In this document: positions 1 to 8,204 of the stretch, in pieces
Numbering within the stretch: the first letter of the stretch is position 1
How the letters are laid out: every line of letters starts with the position of its first letter
From: Bacteroidota bacterium
Lineage (GTDB): Bacteria; Bacteroidota; Bacteroidia; Chitinophagales; Chitinophagaceae
Direction: 5' to 3'
DNA: 9,122 bases
Assembly (NCBI GenBank): GCA_947460795.1
Contig: CANHJA010000081.1
Location: forward strand, 1 to 9,122
Made by a program: the position numbers and the translations under genes
Notes under the pieces: generated by a model
The model's database searches: none
The model's input: only the letters and a program-made list of their open reading frames with translations
Told to the model about the DNA's origin: nothing

Positions 1-3000
1 ACTTATTATCAAGAAAATCGTTGGAAAATTTTAGACAGAACTTCGATTTCTGATGGACGAAATTTGGAATTGAAATCCAATGAAAAATCGAATATAGAAA
101 CTTGGAGTGCGGATGATTTTTATAATGAATCGTATAAAAATTTCACTGCATCATTGACTGAATCTGGCGCATCAAAAATGTATTTATTAAATAACTTAAA
201 TCTAATTTTAGATAAAGGAAAGAATACGGAAAAACTTCGTCCAACATTATATGATTTTTTAGTACATCGTGCAATGGATTATTTTGCGAACGAAGAAAAT
301 GAAATTACAAAACCTGCTTATGCTTTTGAAATCAATGATGAGAAAGCATTTAAAGATGTAGATATATTTTCTAAAGCAACGTTTAATACCTCTGATAAAA
401 CATCTCAAAAATATAATGTCTTAAAATTATACCAAGATATTTTAGCGTTTCATGTAAATGATGCAGATCCAAGTGCTTTGATAGATGCTGATATTGCTCG
501 TATTCAATTTGTAAATGACAAAAGTATTTTACCTAACAAAAATGAATTGTATAAAAAAGCACTAAAAAATATAGCAATAAAATATCCAATCAACGATCAA
601 GCTGCCATGGCAAATATTTTGTATGCTGAAACTTTTACACAAGGGGGTCAACATGTAGGCAGAATAGGCTATTTGAATTCAACTATTGATGAAGATAAAA
701 TGAATTATGTTGAAGCAAAAAAAATATGCGATGATGTGATAGAAAAATTTCCCAATACAGAGGCATCAACAAGGGCTGAACGTATTTTACAACAAATAGA
801 ACAACGAAACTTAGGGATTAATGTGGAGAAGGTGATCGTTCCAAATCAGCCATCATTGGCTAAGATTTTTTATAAAGAAGTAAAAACATTGTATTGTAAA
901 GTAGTACCTGTCTCAATACAAGAAATGAAAGATAAAACCTATGATTATAACAACGATTATCAAGTAATAGCTAGCAGAAAAGGGATTAAAAATTGGGAGG
1001 TAAATTTACCTGATAAACACGATTACAAAGGTCATAATACTGAAATTAAAATAGACGCATTGCCTTTAGGAAATTATGCATTAATCGTTTCTGAAGATGT
1101 TAATTTTGATGGTAAAAAATATTATGCAACTGCTTTTTTACGAGTATCAAATTTAGCCCATGTACAAATGACAGAACAAGACAAAGATGGAACAGGTATT
1201 TTTGTTGTCAATAGAACGACCGGTGAACCTTTAGAAAATGTAACGATAAAGACGTGGGTCAATAGTTATGATTATGAACAGAGAAAGTATAAAGCAAAAC
1301 AAGGGCCCACATTTACAACAAACAAAGAGGGATTTGCAAAAATGCTGCGCACAGAGCCTCATCAAGGCGGCTATTCTTTGGAATTCATTAAAGATGATGA
1401 TATTTTATTTTTAGATGATAATATTTACATCAATGAATATTATAAACAACCCGATAACGATTATGTAAGAACTTATTTATTTACAGATAGAAGCATTTAT
1501 CGACCTGGACAAACCATCTATTTTAAAGGAATATCGGTAATGCAAAAAACAAAAAGAGACACTAAAACTTTTGAAGTTTTAAAGGATAGAAATACAGCAG
1601 TTACTTTATTAGATGCCAATCACCAAGGAGTAAAAACGATTGAGCTAACGACCAACGAGTTTGGTTCTTTTACAGGAACTTTTATTGCTCCTGAAGGTTT
1701 ATTGACAGGTCAATTTCAAATTGTAGCAGAAAGCGGACAAGCAATTTTCAATATTGAAGAATATAAAAGGCCAAAGTTTGAAGTGATTTTTGACACTATA
1801 AATGGAACCTATAAATTAAACGATGTTGTAAAAATAAAAGGAATAGCCAAAGCATTTGCAGGCAATAATATTGATGGCGCAATTGTAAAATACCGTGTAG
1901 AACGCAATGCACGTTTTCCTTATTATTGGTGTTTTTACAGATGGGGGCAACCCGCAAGTTCGAATATGGAAATTACGCATGGGACTGCTAAAACTAAAGC
2001 AGATGGCTCTTTTGATATTGACTTTAAAGCCATTGCAGATGCAAGTATAGATCCACAAACCAAACCTATTTTTGATTATTCAATATATGCAGATATAACT
2101 GATTTGAATGGGGAAACGCGCAGTGGCGAAACCAATGTATCTGTTTCGTATGAAAGTTTGTTATTGAAAATAGAAACACCTGAACAAATTGATTACACTA
2201 ATTTTAATTCTGTAAAAATATTATCAACCAATTTAGCAGGAACCTACATTCCATCACAAGTAACTTTAACCTTGAAAAAATTAATTTCACCCACAAAAAC
2301 GTATCGCAAACGCTTGTGGGAAAAAGCAGAAATCAATTCAATTTCAGAAACTGAATTCAGAAATACGTTTCCATTGGATGAATACAATGATGAGAATAAT
2401 TATTTGAATTGGCCAATACAAAAAACAATTTGGACAAAAACATTTACCACTTCAAAAGATGGTTTAGAATATTTTGAAAAATTAAATGAAAATCAGGGTT
2501 GGTATTTGTTAGAGGCTATTACTAAAGATAAAGATAACAAAGAAGTAATGGATAAAAAATACATTCGATTATCAAATTTTTCAAATCCGGAGGCATTGCC
2601 AAATGAAAATATATTGATAACGAAAGTTAAAACAATAGCTGAACCAATTGAAAATTTCACATTCAAGTTATCAAATCCATTCGATAAAATTTTCTTACTC
2701 TACCATATTCAATTGCCATCACCTAAATTAATTGGAGATAAAAAAACAAACACTGTTTGGCAAACAATTGCTGGCACAAAAGAATACACTTACAACATTC
2801 AAGAGTCAGAAAGAGGTGGATTTTATGTGGGTGGTTGGTATATTAAAAACAACCGTTATTATTCATTTGAAGAAAATATTAATGTGCCTTGGACCAATAA
2901 AGAATTAAAAATTTCTTTGGGAACTTTTAGAGATAAAATGTTGCCAGGCAGTGATCAAGAATGGACACTAAAAATCAGTGGCTCTAAAAAAGAAAAAGTA

Positions 3001-5835
3001 AGTGCAGAATTATTAGCGACCATGTATGATGCGAGTTTAGATGCTTATAAACCCCATGTATTTCAAGGTTTTGATTTGTATAAAGGGACCTACAATATGG
3101 TGTATTTTAATACATCTTCTAATTTTTTAATTGAAACAGGTCGACAATTTTATTTTGGAAATTTTAAAGAAGTACATCCTTATGACAAGTCATACAGAAA
3201 TTTGAATTGGTGGGGGTTAAACAATATGAATCTATCGGGAAATTATAGATGGAATGCAAATGTAAAAATGCCCAGTGGAGGCAAAGCAGTATTAATGGAG
3301 GCGGATATGGCTGCTGCACCCGAAATGAAAAAATCTCTTTCTAGAGAAGATTATAATGACGATGATGTAAGTTTTAAGGACGTAGGGAATATTAAATTTA
3401 CTCCCAATATTTTATCAGAATCATTAAAATCAACTATCAAAAATCAAACATCAAATGTTCCTTTAAGAACAAATTTCAATGAAACTGCATTTTTCTTCCC
3501 ACAATTACGTACGGATAATGAAGGGAATATTTTATTAAAATTCAAAGCCCCTGATGCCTTAACTCGTTGGAAATTGATGGCATTTGGACATACCAAAGAA
3601 ATACAAAGTGGAATATTAACAGAAACAGCTACCACGTCTAAAGATTTAATGATTGTACCCAATACACCTCGTTTTTTTAGAGAAGGTGATAAAATGGTGT
3701 ACAGTGCTAAAGTGACGAATTTAACCGATAAAAATTTAGAAGGAAGAGCTGATTTAATACTTGTAGATGCAGTAACAAATCAACCACTTACTTCTCAATT
3801 TGGTTTGAATAGTTCAAGTATGACAAAATCAATTTCAATCAAAAAAGGGGAGAGTATTTCAGTAAATTGGGACATTACAATTCCTCCAAGTTTCACGAAT
3901 CCTGTTTTGGTAAAAACGATTGCTCAGGCAAACGATTTTACGGACGGTGAGCAAAATGTGGTGCCTGTTTTGCTTAACTCCATGTTGGTTACAGAAACCC
4001 TGCCTTTACCTGTTCATATGAATTCTACCAAAAATTTTACGTTCAAAAATTTATTGAATTCAAAATCTTCCAATACCATCAGACATTACAATTTATCGGT
4101 AGAATATACGAGCAATCCAGCTTGGTATGCAGTACAATCTTTACCATATCTTGTCGATTATCCTTATGAATGTGCAGAGCAAACTTTTAATAGATATTAT
4201 GCCAATGCTTTGGCAACTCATATTGCTAATTCATCGCCAAAAGTGAAAGAAATTTTTTCTAACTGGCAAAATAAAGATACCATTGCATTGCTTTCTAATT
4301 TGGAAAAAAACAATACATTGAAATCGGCATTATTGCAAGAAACACCTTGGGTTTTAGAAGCAAAAAATGAAGCCAGTCAAAAACAAAATATCGCCAATTT
4401 ATTTAACCTCAATAGAATGAGTAATGAATTGGAACGAACGATTATTGCTTTAGAAAATATGCAAACACCAAACGGTGGATTTACTTGGTTTCAAGGAATG
4501 CCTGACGATCGTTTTATAACGCAATATATTATGACCGGCATGGGTCATTTAAAGCAATTAAAAGTGTTGCAATCTATTCAAGATAGAAGGACATTTTCGA
4601 TTGTGCAAAAAGCATTACCATACTTAGACAGTCGGATTAAAGAAGATTTTGACGCGTTGAAAAAAGATCATGTGGATTTAAAAAATTACCATCCAACTTA
4701 TTTACAAATCCAATATTTGTATATGCGCAGCTTTTTTATGGAAAGTGGAATTGATTCAAATGCGAATGAAGCATTTACGTATTTTAAAAATCAAATTGGT
4801 AAATTTTGGGTCAATGAAAACCGTTTTATGCAAGGCATGACTGCTTTGGCATTGCATCGTTACAATGCTGTGAATGATAGAAACACAGCGAAAGATATTT
4901 TGAAATCACTGCGTGAAAATGCCATTCGAAATGAAGAAATAGGTATGTATTGGAAAGAAAATACAGGTGGTTATTGGTGGTACGATGCGCCTATAGAAAC
5001 ACACAGTTTGTTGATAGAACTATTTCAAGAAATGGGCGGTGATGACAAAGAAGTGGATGAAATGAAAATTTGGTTGTTGAAAAATAAACAAACTACAAAT
5101 TGGAAAACAACCAAAGCCACAGCAGATGCAGTTTATGCTTTGTTGTTAAATGGAACCTACTGGTTATCTACTCAACCTGATATTGAAATTTCTTTAGGTA
5201 AAAAATTAATTCAAAGTAAAGAATTACAAAAGGAAGCAGGAACAGGTTATTTTAAAACATCGATTCCAAAAGAAGATATGAATGCCAATATGGGAAAAAT
5301 TTCTGTCAGTGTGAAAAATAATTCTGAAACAGGAAAAAAAATTGGTGGCACCACTTGGGGAGCCGTTTATTGGCAATACTTTGAGAATTTAGACAAAATA
5401 GCTTCGCATGAAACTCCTCTTTCATTGAAGAAAAAATTATATAAAATTACGAATTCGGATAATGGCGAAGTGTTAACACCGATTACAGCAAATAGCCCTT
5501 TACTTGTTGGCGATAAAGTAAAAGTACGCATTGAATTGCGTGTAGATCGCGCCATGGAATATGTACATTTAAAAGACATGAGAGGGGCTTGTTTTGAACC
5601 AATAAATGTATTGAGCAATTATAAATACCAAGGTGGTTTAGGATACTACGAAGCAACTAAAGACGCCTCAACTAATTTCTTTTTTAATTGGTTAAATAAA
5701 GGCACTTATGTTTTTGAATATCCTATGTTTGTAACTAATAAAGGCGATTTTTCCAATGGAATTGCAACTATTCAATCTATGTATGCACCAGAATTTAGTA
5801 GCCACAGTGAAGGAATTCGCGTACAGGTGAAATGA
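1..5835 (+). CDS. Large bacterial alpha-2-macroglobulin family protein, 5' end cut by the window
   Basis: Probably a periplasmic or surface-anchored protease trap: proteases cut a bait segment and are then held, covalently where a thioester is present. The frame is open from base 1 (1944 codons visible; numbering here starts at base 1). A TTG at 64 is not a credible start, because the codons before it (TYYQENRWKILDR...) continue the family-like sequence. Visible parts: a helical, TPR-like stretch at about 175-270 (...ICDDVIEKFPNTEASTRAE); macroglobulin beta domains from about 270; the MG2 signature TDRSIYRPGQTIYFKGI at 495-511; an aromatic patch RFPYYW near 640; a flexible linker at about 1090-1157; the A2M core domain from about 1160 (FFFPQLRTDNEGNILLKFKAPDAL starts near 1164, given here only as a landmark); a thioester domain with CAEQ at 1391-1394 and GGFTWF near 1492; and an MG10-like C-terminus from about 1811. 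No frameshift is visible. The signal peptide or lipobox must lie upstream. Family assignment is firm; the protease-trap role is from family knowledge. Confidence 0.95.
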   Translation, partial: TYYQENRWKILDRTSISDGRNLELKSNEKSNIETWSADDFYNESYKNFTASLTESGASKMYLLNNLNLILDKGKNTEKLRPTLYDFLVHRAMDYFANEENEITKPAYAFEINDEKAFKDVDIFSKATFNTSDKTSQKYNVLKLYQDILAFHVNDADPSALIDADIARIQFVNDKSILPNKNELYKKALKNIAIKYPINDQAAMANILYAETFTQGGQHVGRIGYLNSTIDEDKMNYVEAKKICDDVIEKFPNTEASTRAERILQQIEQRNLGINVEKVIVPNQPSLAKIFYKEVKTLYCKVVPVSIQEMKDKTYDYNNDYQVIASRKGIKNWEVNLPDKHDYKGHNTEIKIDALPLGNYALIVSEDVNFDGKKYYATAFLRVSNLAHVQMTEQDKDGTGIFVVNRTTGEPLENVTIKTWVNSYDYEQRKYKAKQGPTFTTNKEGFAKMLRTEPHQGGYSLEFIKDDDILFLDDNIYINEYYKQPDNDYVRTYLFTDRSIYRPGQTIYFKGISVMQKTKRDTKTFEVLKDRNTAVTLLDANHQGVKTIELTTNEFGSFTGTFIAPEGLLTGQFQIVAESGQAIFNIEEYKRPKFEVIFDTINGTYKLNDVVKIKGIAKAFAGNNIDGAIVKYRVERNARFPYYWCFYRWGQPASSNMEITHGTAKTKADGSFDIDFKAIADASIDPQTKPIFDYSIYADITDLNGETRSGETNVSVSYESLLLKIETPEQIDYTNFNSVKILSTNLAGTYIPSQVTLTLKKLISPTKTYRKRLWEKAEINSISETEFRNTFPLDEYNDENNYLNWPIQKTIWTKTFTTSKDGLEYFEKLNENQGWYLLEAITKDKDNKEVMDKKYIRLSNFSNPEALPNENILITKVKTIAEPIENFTFKLSNPFDKIFLLYHIQLPSPKLIGDKKTNTVWQTIAGTKEYTYNIQESERGGFYVGGWYIKNNRYYSFEENINVPWTNKELKISLGTFRDKMLPGSDQEWTLKISGSKKEKVSAELLATMYDASLDAYKPHVFQGFDLYKGTYNMVYFNTSSNFLIETGRQFYFGNFKEVHPYDKSYRNLNWWGLNNMNLSGNYRWNANVKMPSGGKAVLMEADMAAAPEMKKSLSREDYNDDDVSFKDVGNIKFTPNILSESLKSTIKNQTSNVPLRTNFNETAFFFPQLRTDNEGNILLKFKAPDALTRWKLMAFGHTKEIQSGILTETATTSKDLMIVPNTPRFFREGDKMVYSAKVTNLTDKNLEGRADLILVDAVTNQPLTSQFGLNSSSMTKSISIKKGESISVNWDITIPPSFTNPVLVKTIAQANDFTDGEQNVVPVLLNSMLVTETLPLPVHMNSTKNFTFKNLLNSKSSNTIRHYNLSVEYTSNPAWYAVQSLPYLVDYPYECAEQTFNRYYANALATHIANSSPKVKEIFSNWQNKDTIALLSNLEKNNTLKSALLQETPWVLEAKNEASQKQNIANLFNLNRMSNELERTIIALENMQTPNGGFTWFQGMPDDRFITQYIMTGMGHLKQLKVLQSIQDRRTFSIVQKALPYLDSRIKEDFDALKKDHVDLKNYHPTYLQIQYLYMRSFFMESGIDSNANEAFTYFKNQIGKFWVNENRFMQGMTALALHRYNAVNDRNTAKDILKSLRENAIRNEEIGMYWKENTGGYWWYDAPIETHSLLIELFQEMGGDDKEVDEMKIWLLKNKQTTNWKTTKATADAVYALLLNGTYWLSTQPDIEISLGKKLIQSKELQKEAGTGYFKTSIPKEDMNANMGKISVSVKNNSETGKKIGGTTWGAVYWQYFENLDKIASHETPLSLKKKLYKITNSDNGEVLTPITANSPLLVGDKVKVRIELRVDRAMEYVHLKDMRGACFEPINVLSNYKYQGGLGYYEATKDASTNFFFNWLNKGTYVFEYPMFVTNKGDFSNGIATIQSMYAPEFSSHSEGIRVQVK
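4171..4182 (+). other. Thioester motif codons (CAEQ) of the macroglobulin
   Basis: The codons TGT GCA GAG CAA encode Cys-Ala-Glu-Gln in the context DYPYECAEQTFNRYYAN. In thioester-containing macroglobulins and complement proteins the Cys and the Gln of CxEQ form the internal thioester that attacks the trapped protease. Both residues are present here, so the site looks competent. The residue before Cys is Glu rather than the Gly of the textbook GCGEQ motif. Confidence 0.85.
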
Positions 5836-5964
5836 TAATTTTCGATAGGCATTTTCTTTCATCGATTTGCTAATTGATAATAAGATTTAGTTGATTCATA
5901 TGATTGTTAGTTATTTTTTTAAGATATAAAATTAGAGGGATTATTAAAATACTTTTAGAAAGGA

Positions 5965-5997
5965 TTTATTTAATTTTTTATGGAAATGATAAATTTG
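5965..5997 (+). promoter_or_regulatory. Probable Bacteroidota-type promoter for ddl
   Basis: TAAATTTG at 5990-5997 matches exactly the -7 consensus TAnnTTTG of the Bacteroidota primary sigma factor. A TTTA at 5965-5968 lies 21 bases upstream, where the -33 TTTG/TTG element is expected, but matches it only partly. Transcription would start near 6004, leaving a leader of about 25 bases before the ddl ATG at 6029. The position in the longest gap of the window supports a separate transcription unit for ddl and what follows. This is a motif match only; A/T-rich DNA gives such matches by chance. Confidence 0.5.
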
Positions 5998-6028
5998 TAA
6001 TATTGCTATTCAATTGATATAAAAATAC

Positions 6029-7018
6029 ATGAAAAAAAATATTGCATTAATTGCTGGAGGATATACAGGAGAATATGTTATTTCAATAAAAACGGCTGTA
6101 ACCATTGAGAACAATATTAGTAAAGAAAAATACAATGTTTTTAAAATCATTATTGATAAAACAAATTGGAAATATACGGCTGCTACAGGTGAAGAAATTG
6201 AAGTAGATAGAAGCGATTTTTCATTGACCATTCAGGGTGAAAAAATAAAATTTGATGCTTGTTTTATCGCGGTACACGGCACGCCAGGTGAAGATGGGAA
6301 ATTACAAGGATACTTGGAAATGCTTGATATCCCATTTACATCGTGCAGCGCAGTTGTTGCAGGATTAACGTTCAATAAAATATTTTGTAATCGCGTAATT
6401 GCTCAAAGTGGTGTGGTTAATGTATCGAAATCGTTGCATTTAATAAAAGATAGAAAATTAGATATCGAAACCATTTTAGAAAATATTATGCTGCCAGTTT
6501 TTGTGAAACCAGCAGAAGGGGGATCAAGCTTAGCAACTACGAAAGTAAAAACCAAAGAAGAATTAAAACCTGCTATTGAAGCTGTATTTGATTTTGATAG
6601 CCAAGCCATGGTTGAGGAGTTTGTGAAAGGAAGAGAATTTAGTATTGGGGTTTATAAACTCAATGGCGAAGTGAATGCATTGCCTTTGACAGAAATCATT
6701 AGTAGTAAAGAATTTTTTGACTATGAAGCAAAATATACTTCGGGTGCTTCAAAAGAAGTAACTCCTGCTGAAATTGAAACCGTGTTTGCTACCCAAATGG
6801 CAGAAACGGCTGTTAAAATATACAATGTATTAAACTGTAAAGGCATTTGTAGGGTTGATTTTATTTTAGAGGAAGCTACAAAAAAATTATTTTTCTTAGA
6901 AATTAATACTGTTCCCGGACAAAGTGAAGCCAGTATCGTTCCACAGCAAGTAAGGGCAAAAGGAATGACTTTAGTAGATTTTTATGGCGATTTAATAGAA
7001 GAGTGCATAAAAAAGTAA
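6029..7018 (+). CDS. ddl: D-alanine--D-alanine ligase
   Basis: Cytoplasmic ATP-grasp enzyme that joins two D-alanines using ATP; the dipeptide is then added to UDP-MurNAc-tripeptide by MurF. The 329 residues are the usual Ddl length. N-terminal domain: AGGYTGEYVIS (9-19), with Glu15 matching E. coli DdlB Glu15, and HGTPGEDGKLQG (83-94). ATP-grasp part: FVKPAEGGSS (158-167), with Ser166 matching Ser150; the omega loop FDYEAKY (230-236), with Tyr236 matching Tyr216; CRVDF (274-278) with the Arg and Asp seen in DdlB; and EINTVPG (291-297) with the metal-binding Glu and Asn. The Glu-Ser-Tyr triad and the Tyr in the omega loop point to D-Ala-D-Ala, not the D-Ala-D-lactate of VanA-type ligases. One oddity: the loop reads GGSSLAT where GSSxG is usual (Ala169 for Gly). 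The ATG at 6029 puts GG at the normal distance from the N-terminus; no Shine-Dalgarno is seen, as is normal in this phylum. The PASTA gene follows after 88 bases, a pairing I recall from other Bacteroidota. Confidence 0.97.
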   Translation: MKKNIALIAGGYTGEYVISIKTAVTIENNISKEKYNVFKIIIDKTNWKYTAATGEEIEVDRSDFSLTIQGEKIKFDACFIAVHGTPGEDGKLQGYLEMLDIPFTSCSAVVAGLTFNKIFCNRVIAQSGVVNVSKSLHLIKDRKLDIETILENIMLPVFVKPAEGGSSLATTKVKTKEELKPAIEAVFDFDSQAMVEEFVKGREFSIGVYKLNGEVNALPLTEIISSKEFFDYEAKYTSGASKEVTPAEIETVFATQMAETAVKIYNVLNCKGICRVDFILEEATKKLFFLEINTVPGQSEASIVPQQVRAKGMTLVDFYGDLIEECIKK

Positions 7019-7106
7019 TATTTAAGTTATAAAAAGGGTTAAATTTTCTCTAAATGCGTTCATAACATGAGCAAAAGCATTATTTTTACTTCTTTAAAAC
7101 AATTCT

Positions 7107-8204
7107 GTGCTTAAACGATCCTTTTTATTAAATTTATTGTTGGTAATCTTAGTCGTAATCGGGCTAGTATTTTCATTTTTTAGTTCGTTGAATTATTTAA
7201 CCAATCATGGCAAGCAAACTATAATTCCAAAATTGGAAGGTAAAAGCATGACTGAGGCGGTTAGTATTTTAGAAAATCAAGGATTTAGAATCGTAATAGA
7301 TTCTACATACCAACCTAAGAGTAAACCATTAGAAGTTTTATATCAAGAGCCAGAGGTAGGTGCAAATGTAAAAATTGGTCGAACTGTTTTTATCACAGTA
7401 AACCGAAAAACACCGCCTTCTATTCCAATGCCTAATTTAGTGAATACCTCCTTTAGAAATGCTATTTTAACAATGCAAAGCTATCGTTTAGTAATGGGCG
7501 ATACCACTTACAAACCAGATGTGGCTGCTGGTGCTGTGTTAGAGCAATGGGTAAATGGAAGAAAAATTGCTCCAGGAACGTTGGTTCCAATTGGTAGTAA
7601 AGTAGATTTAGTGATAGGACTCGGTTTATCTGATCAAATTGATGTACCAAATATCATTGGAATGACTTGGAATGAAGCAAAGAGTTTATTAGAATCCCAG
7701 ATGCTATCTATCAATCCAATTTGGGAAGGTGAAATCACCGATAGTGCTTACGCTATCATTTATAACCAACAACCAGAAGCGATTAATGAGTTAGATTTTG
7801 CTAATCAAATACTTGTAGGAGATATTATTGATGTGCGTATCATGCAAAGTCCTTCTCAAGAATTATTACTAAAAAATCAACCCGGATCTAAAAAATTATT
7901 AGGAAGTAGCAACGTAGACACTGCAGAAATAACATCACCTACAGATGTTCAAATGCCCGAACGACCAATAGGAACTATCAATAGAGATTCCATTAAAAGA
8001 TCCAGAACAACATCAACTCCATCTCAATATAGAAAAGACGATTACATTAAAGATAATCAAGATAAAATTGCAGAAAGAGAATACAAAACACGAAATACTG
8101 GCGTTATTAAAAAAACAGTAAACCCAGCAAAGACTAATCCTAATAAAGATGCTAAAGAATCCGATATCAAACACAGCGGTGGAATTAGTGATGAATATCA
8201 ATAA
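7107..8204 (+). CDS. Single-pass membrane protein with three PASTA domains
   Basis: Envelope protein of 365 residues. A short basic N-terminus (MLKR) is followed by one hydrophobic segment at about 5-28, then three PASTA repeats outside the membrane: about 38-99 (IIPKLEGKSMTEAVSILENQ), 107-171 (MPNLVNTSFRNAI, ending VDLVIGLG) and 178-246 (IDVPNIIGMTWNEAKSLLES). Each has the PASTA opening 'P-x-h-x-G/N-x-(T/S)-hh-x-A'. Residues 250-365 form a polar, Lys/Arg/Asn-rich tail with no recognised fold. There is no kinase or penicillin-binding domain, unlike PknB/Stk kinases or PBP2x. PASTA domains elsewhere bind peptidoglycan or its precursors, which suits the neighbouring ddl; the exact role of the kinase-less form is not known to me. 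Start: an in-frame TAA at 7095 leaves GTG at 7107 as the only standard start before the membrane segment. An out-of-frame ATG at 7067 opens 15 codons that overlap this start. The gap after ddl has only an imperfect promoter match (TAAATTTT, 7040-7047) and no terminator, so co-transcription with ddl is likely. Confidence 0.9.
   Translation: MLKRSFLLNLLLVILVVIGLVFSFFSSLNYLTNHGKQTIIPKLEGKSMTEAVSILENQGFRIVIDSTYQPKSKPLEVLYQEPEVGANVKIGRTVFITVNRKTPPSIPMPNLVNTSFRNAILTMQSYRLVMGDTTYKPDVAAGAVLEQWVNGRKIAPGTLVPIGSKVDLVIGLGLSDQIDVPNIIGMTWNEAKSLLESQMLSINPIWEGEITDSAYAIIYNQQPEAINELDFANQILVGDIIDVRIMQSPSQELLLKNQPGSKKLLGSSNVDTAEITSPTDVQMPERPIGTINRDSIKRSRTTSTPSQYRKDDYIKDNQDKIAEREYKTRNTGVIKKTVNPAKTNPNKDAKESDIKHSGGISDEYQ

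Noticed and set aside
64..66. TTG as the start codon of the macroglobulin gene
   Set aside because: The frame is open to base 1 and the 21 upstream codons continue a family-like sequence, so the true start is outside the window.
5842..5865. Possible terminator hairpin after the macroglobulin gene (TCGAT ... ATCGA)
   Set aside because: Only five pairs with a 14-base loop and no T-run directly after; too weak to call.
5980..6000. Six-codon ATG reading frame (MEMINL) before ddl
   Set aside because: Far too short, overlaps the promoter match, and would not be on a transcript starting near 6004.
6010..6231. Minus-strand frame of 73 codons over the start of ddl
   Set aside because: It is opposite a firmly identified gene, and its hydrophobic, low-complexity product is what the reverse strand of A/T-rich coding DNA gives.
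6029..7018. A VanA-like D-Ala-D-lactate (resistance) ligase
   Set aside because: The omega loop keeps the Tyr (YEAKY) of ordinary D-Ala-D-Ala ligases, and no vanH or vanX partner is present.
7040..7047. TAAATTTT as a -7 promoter element for the PASTA gene
   Set aside because: Last base of the consensus is missing and no TTTG/TTG element is found at the expected distance upstream; co-transcription with ddl is simpler.
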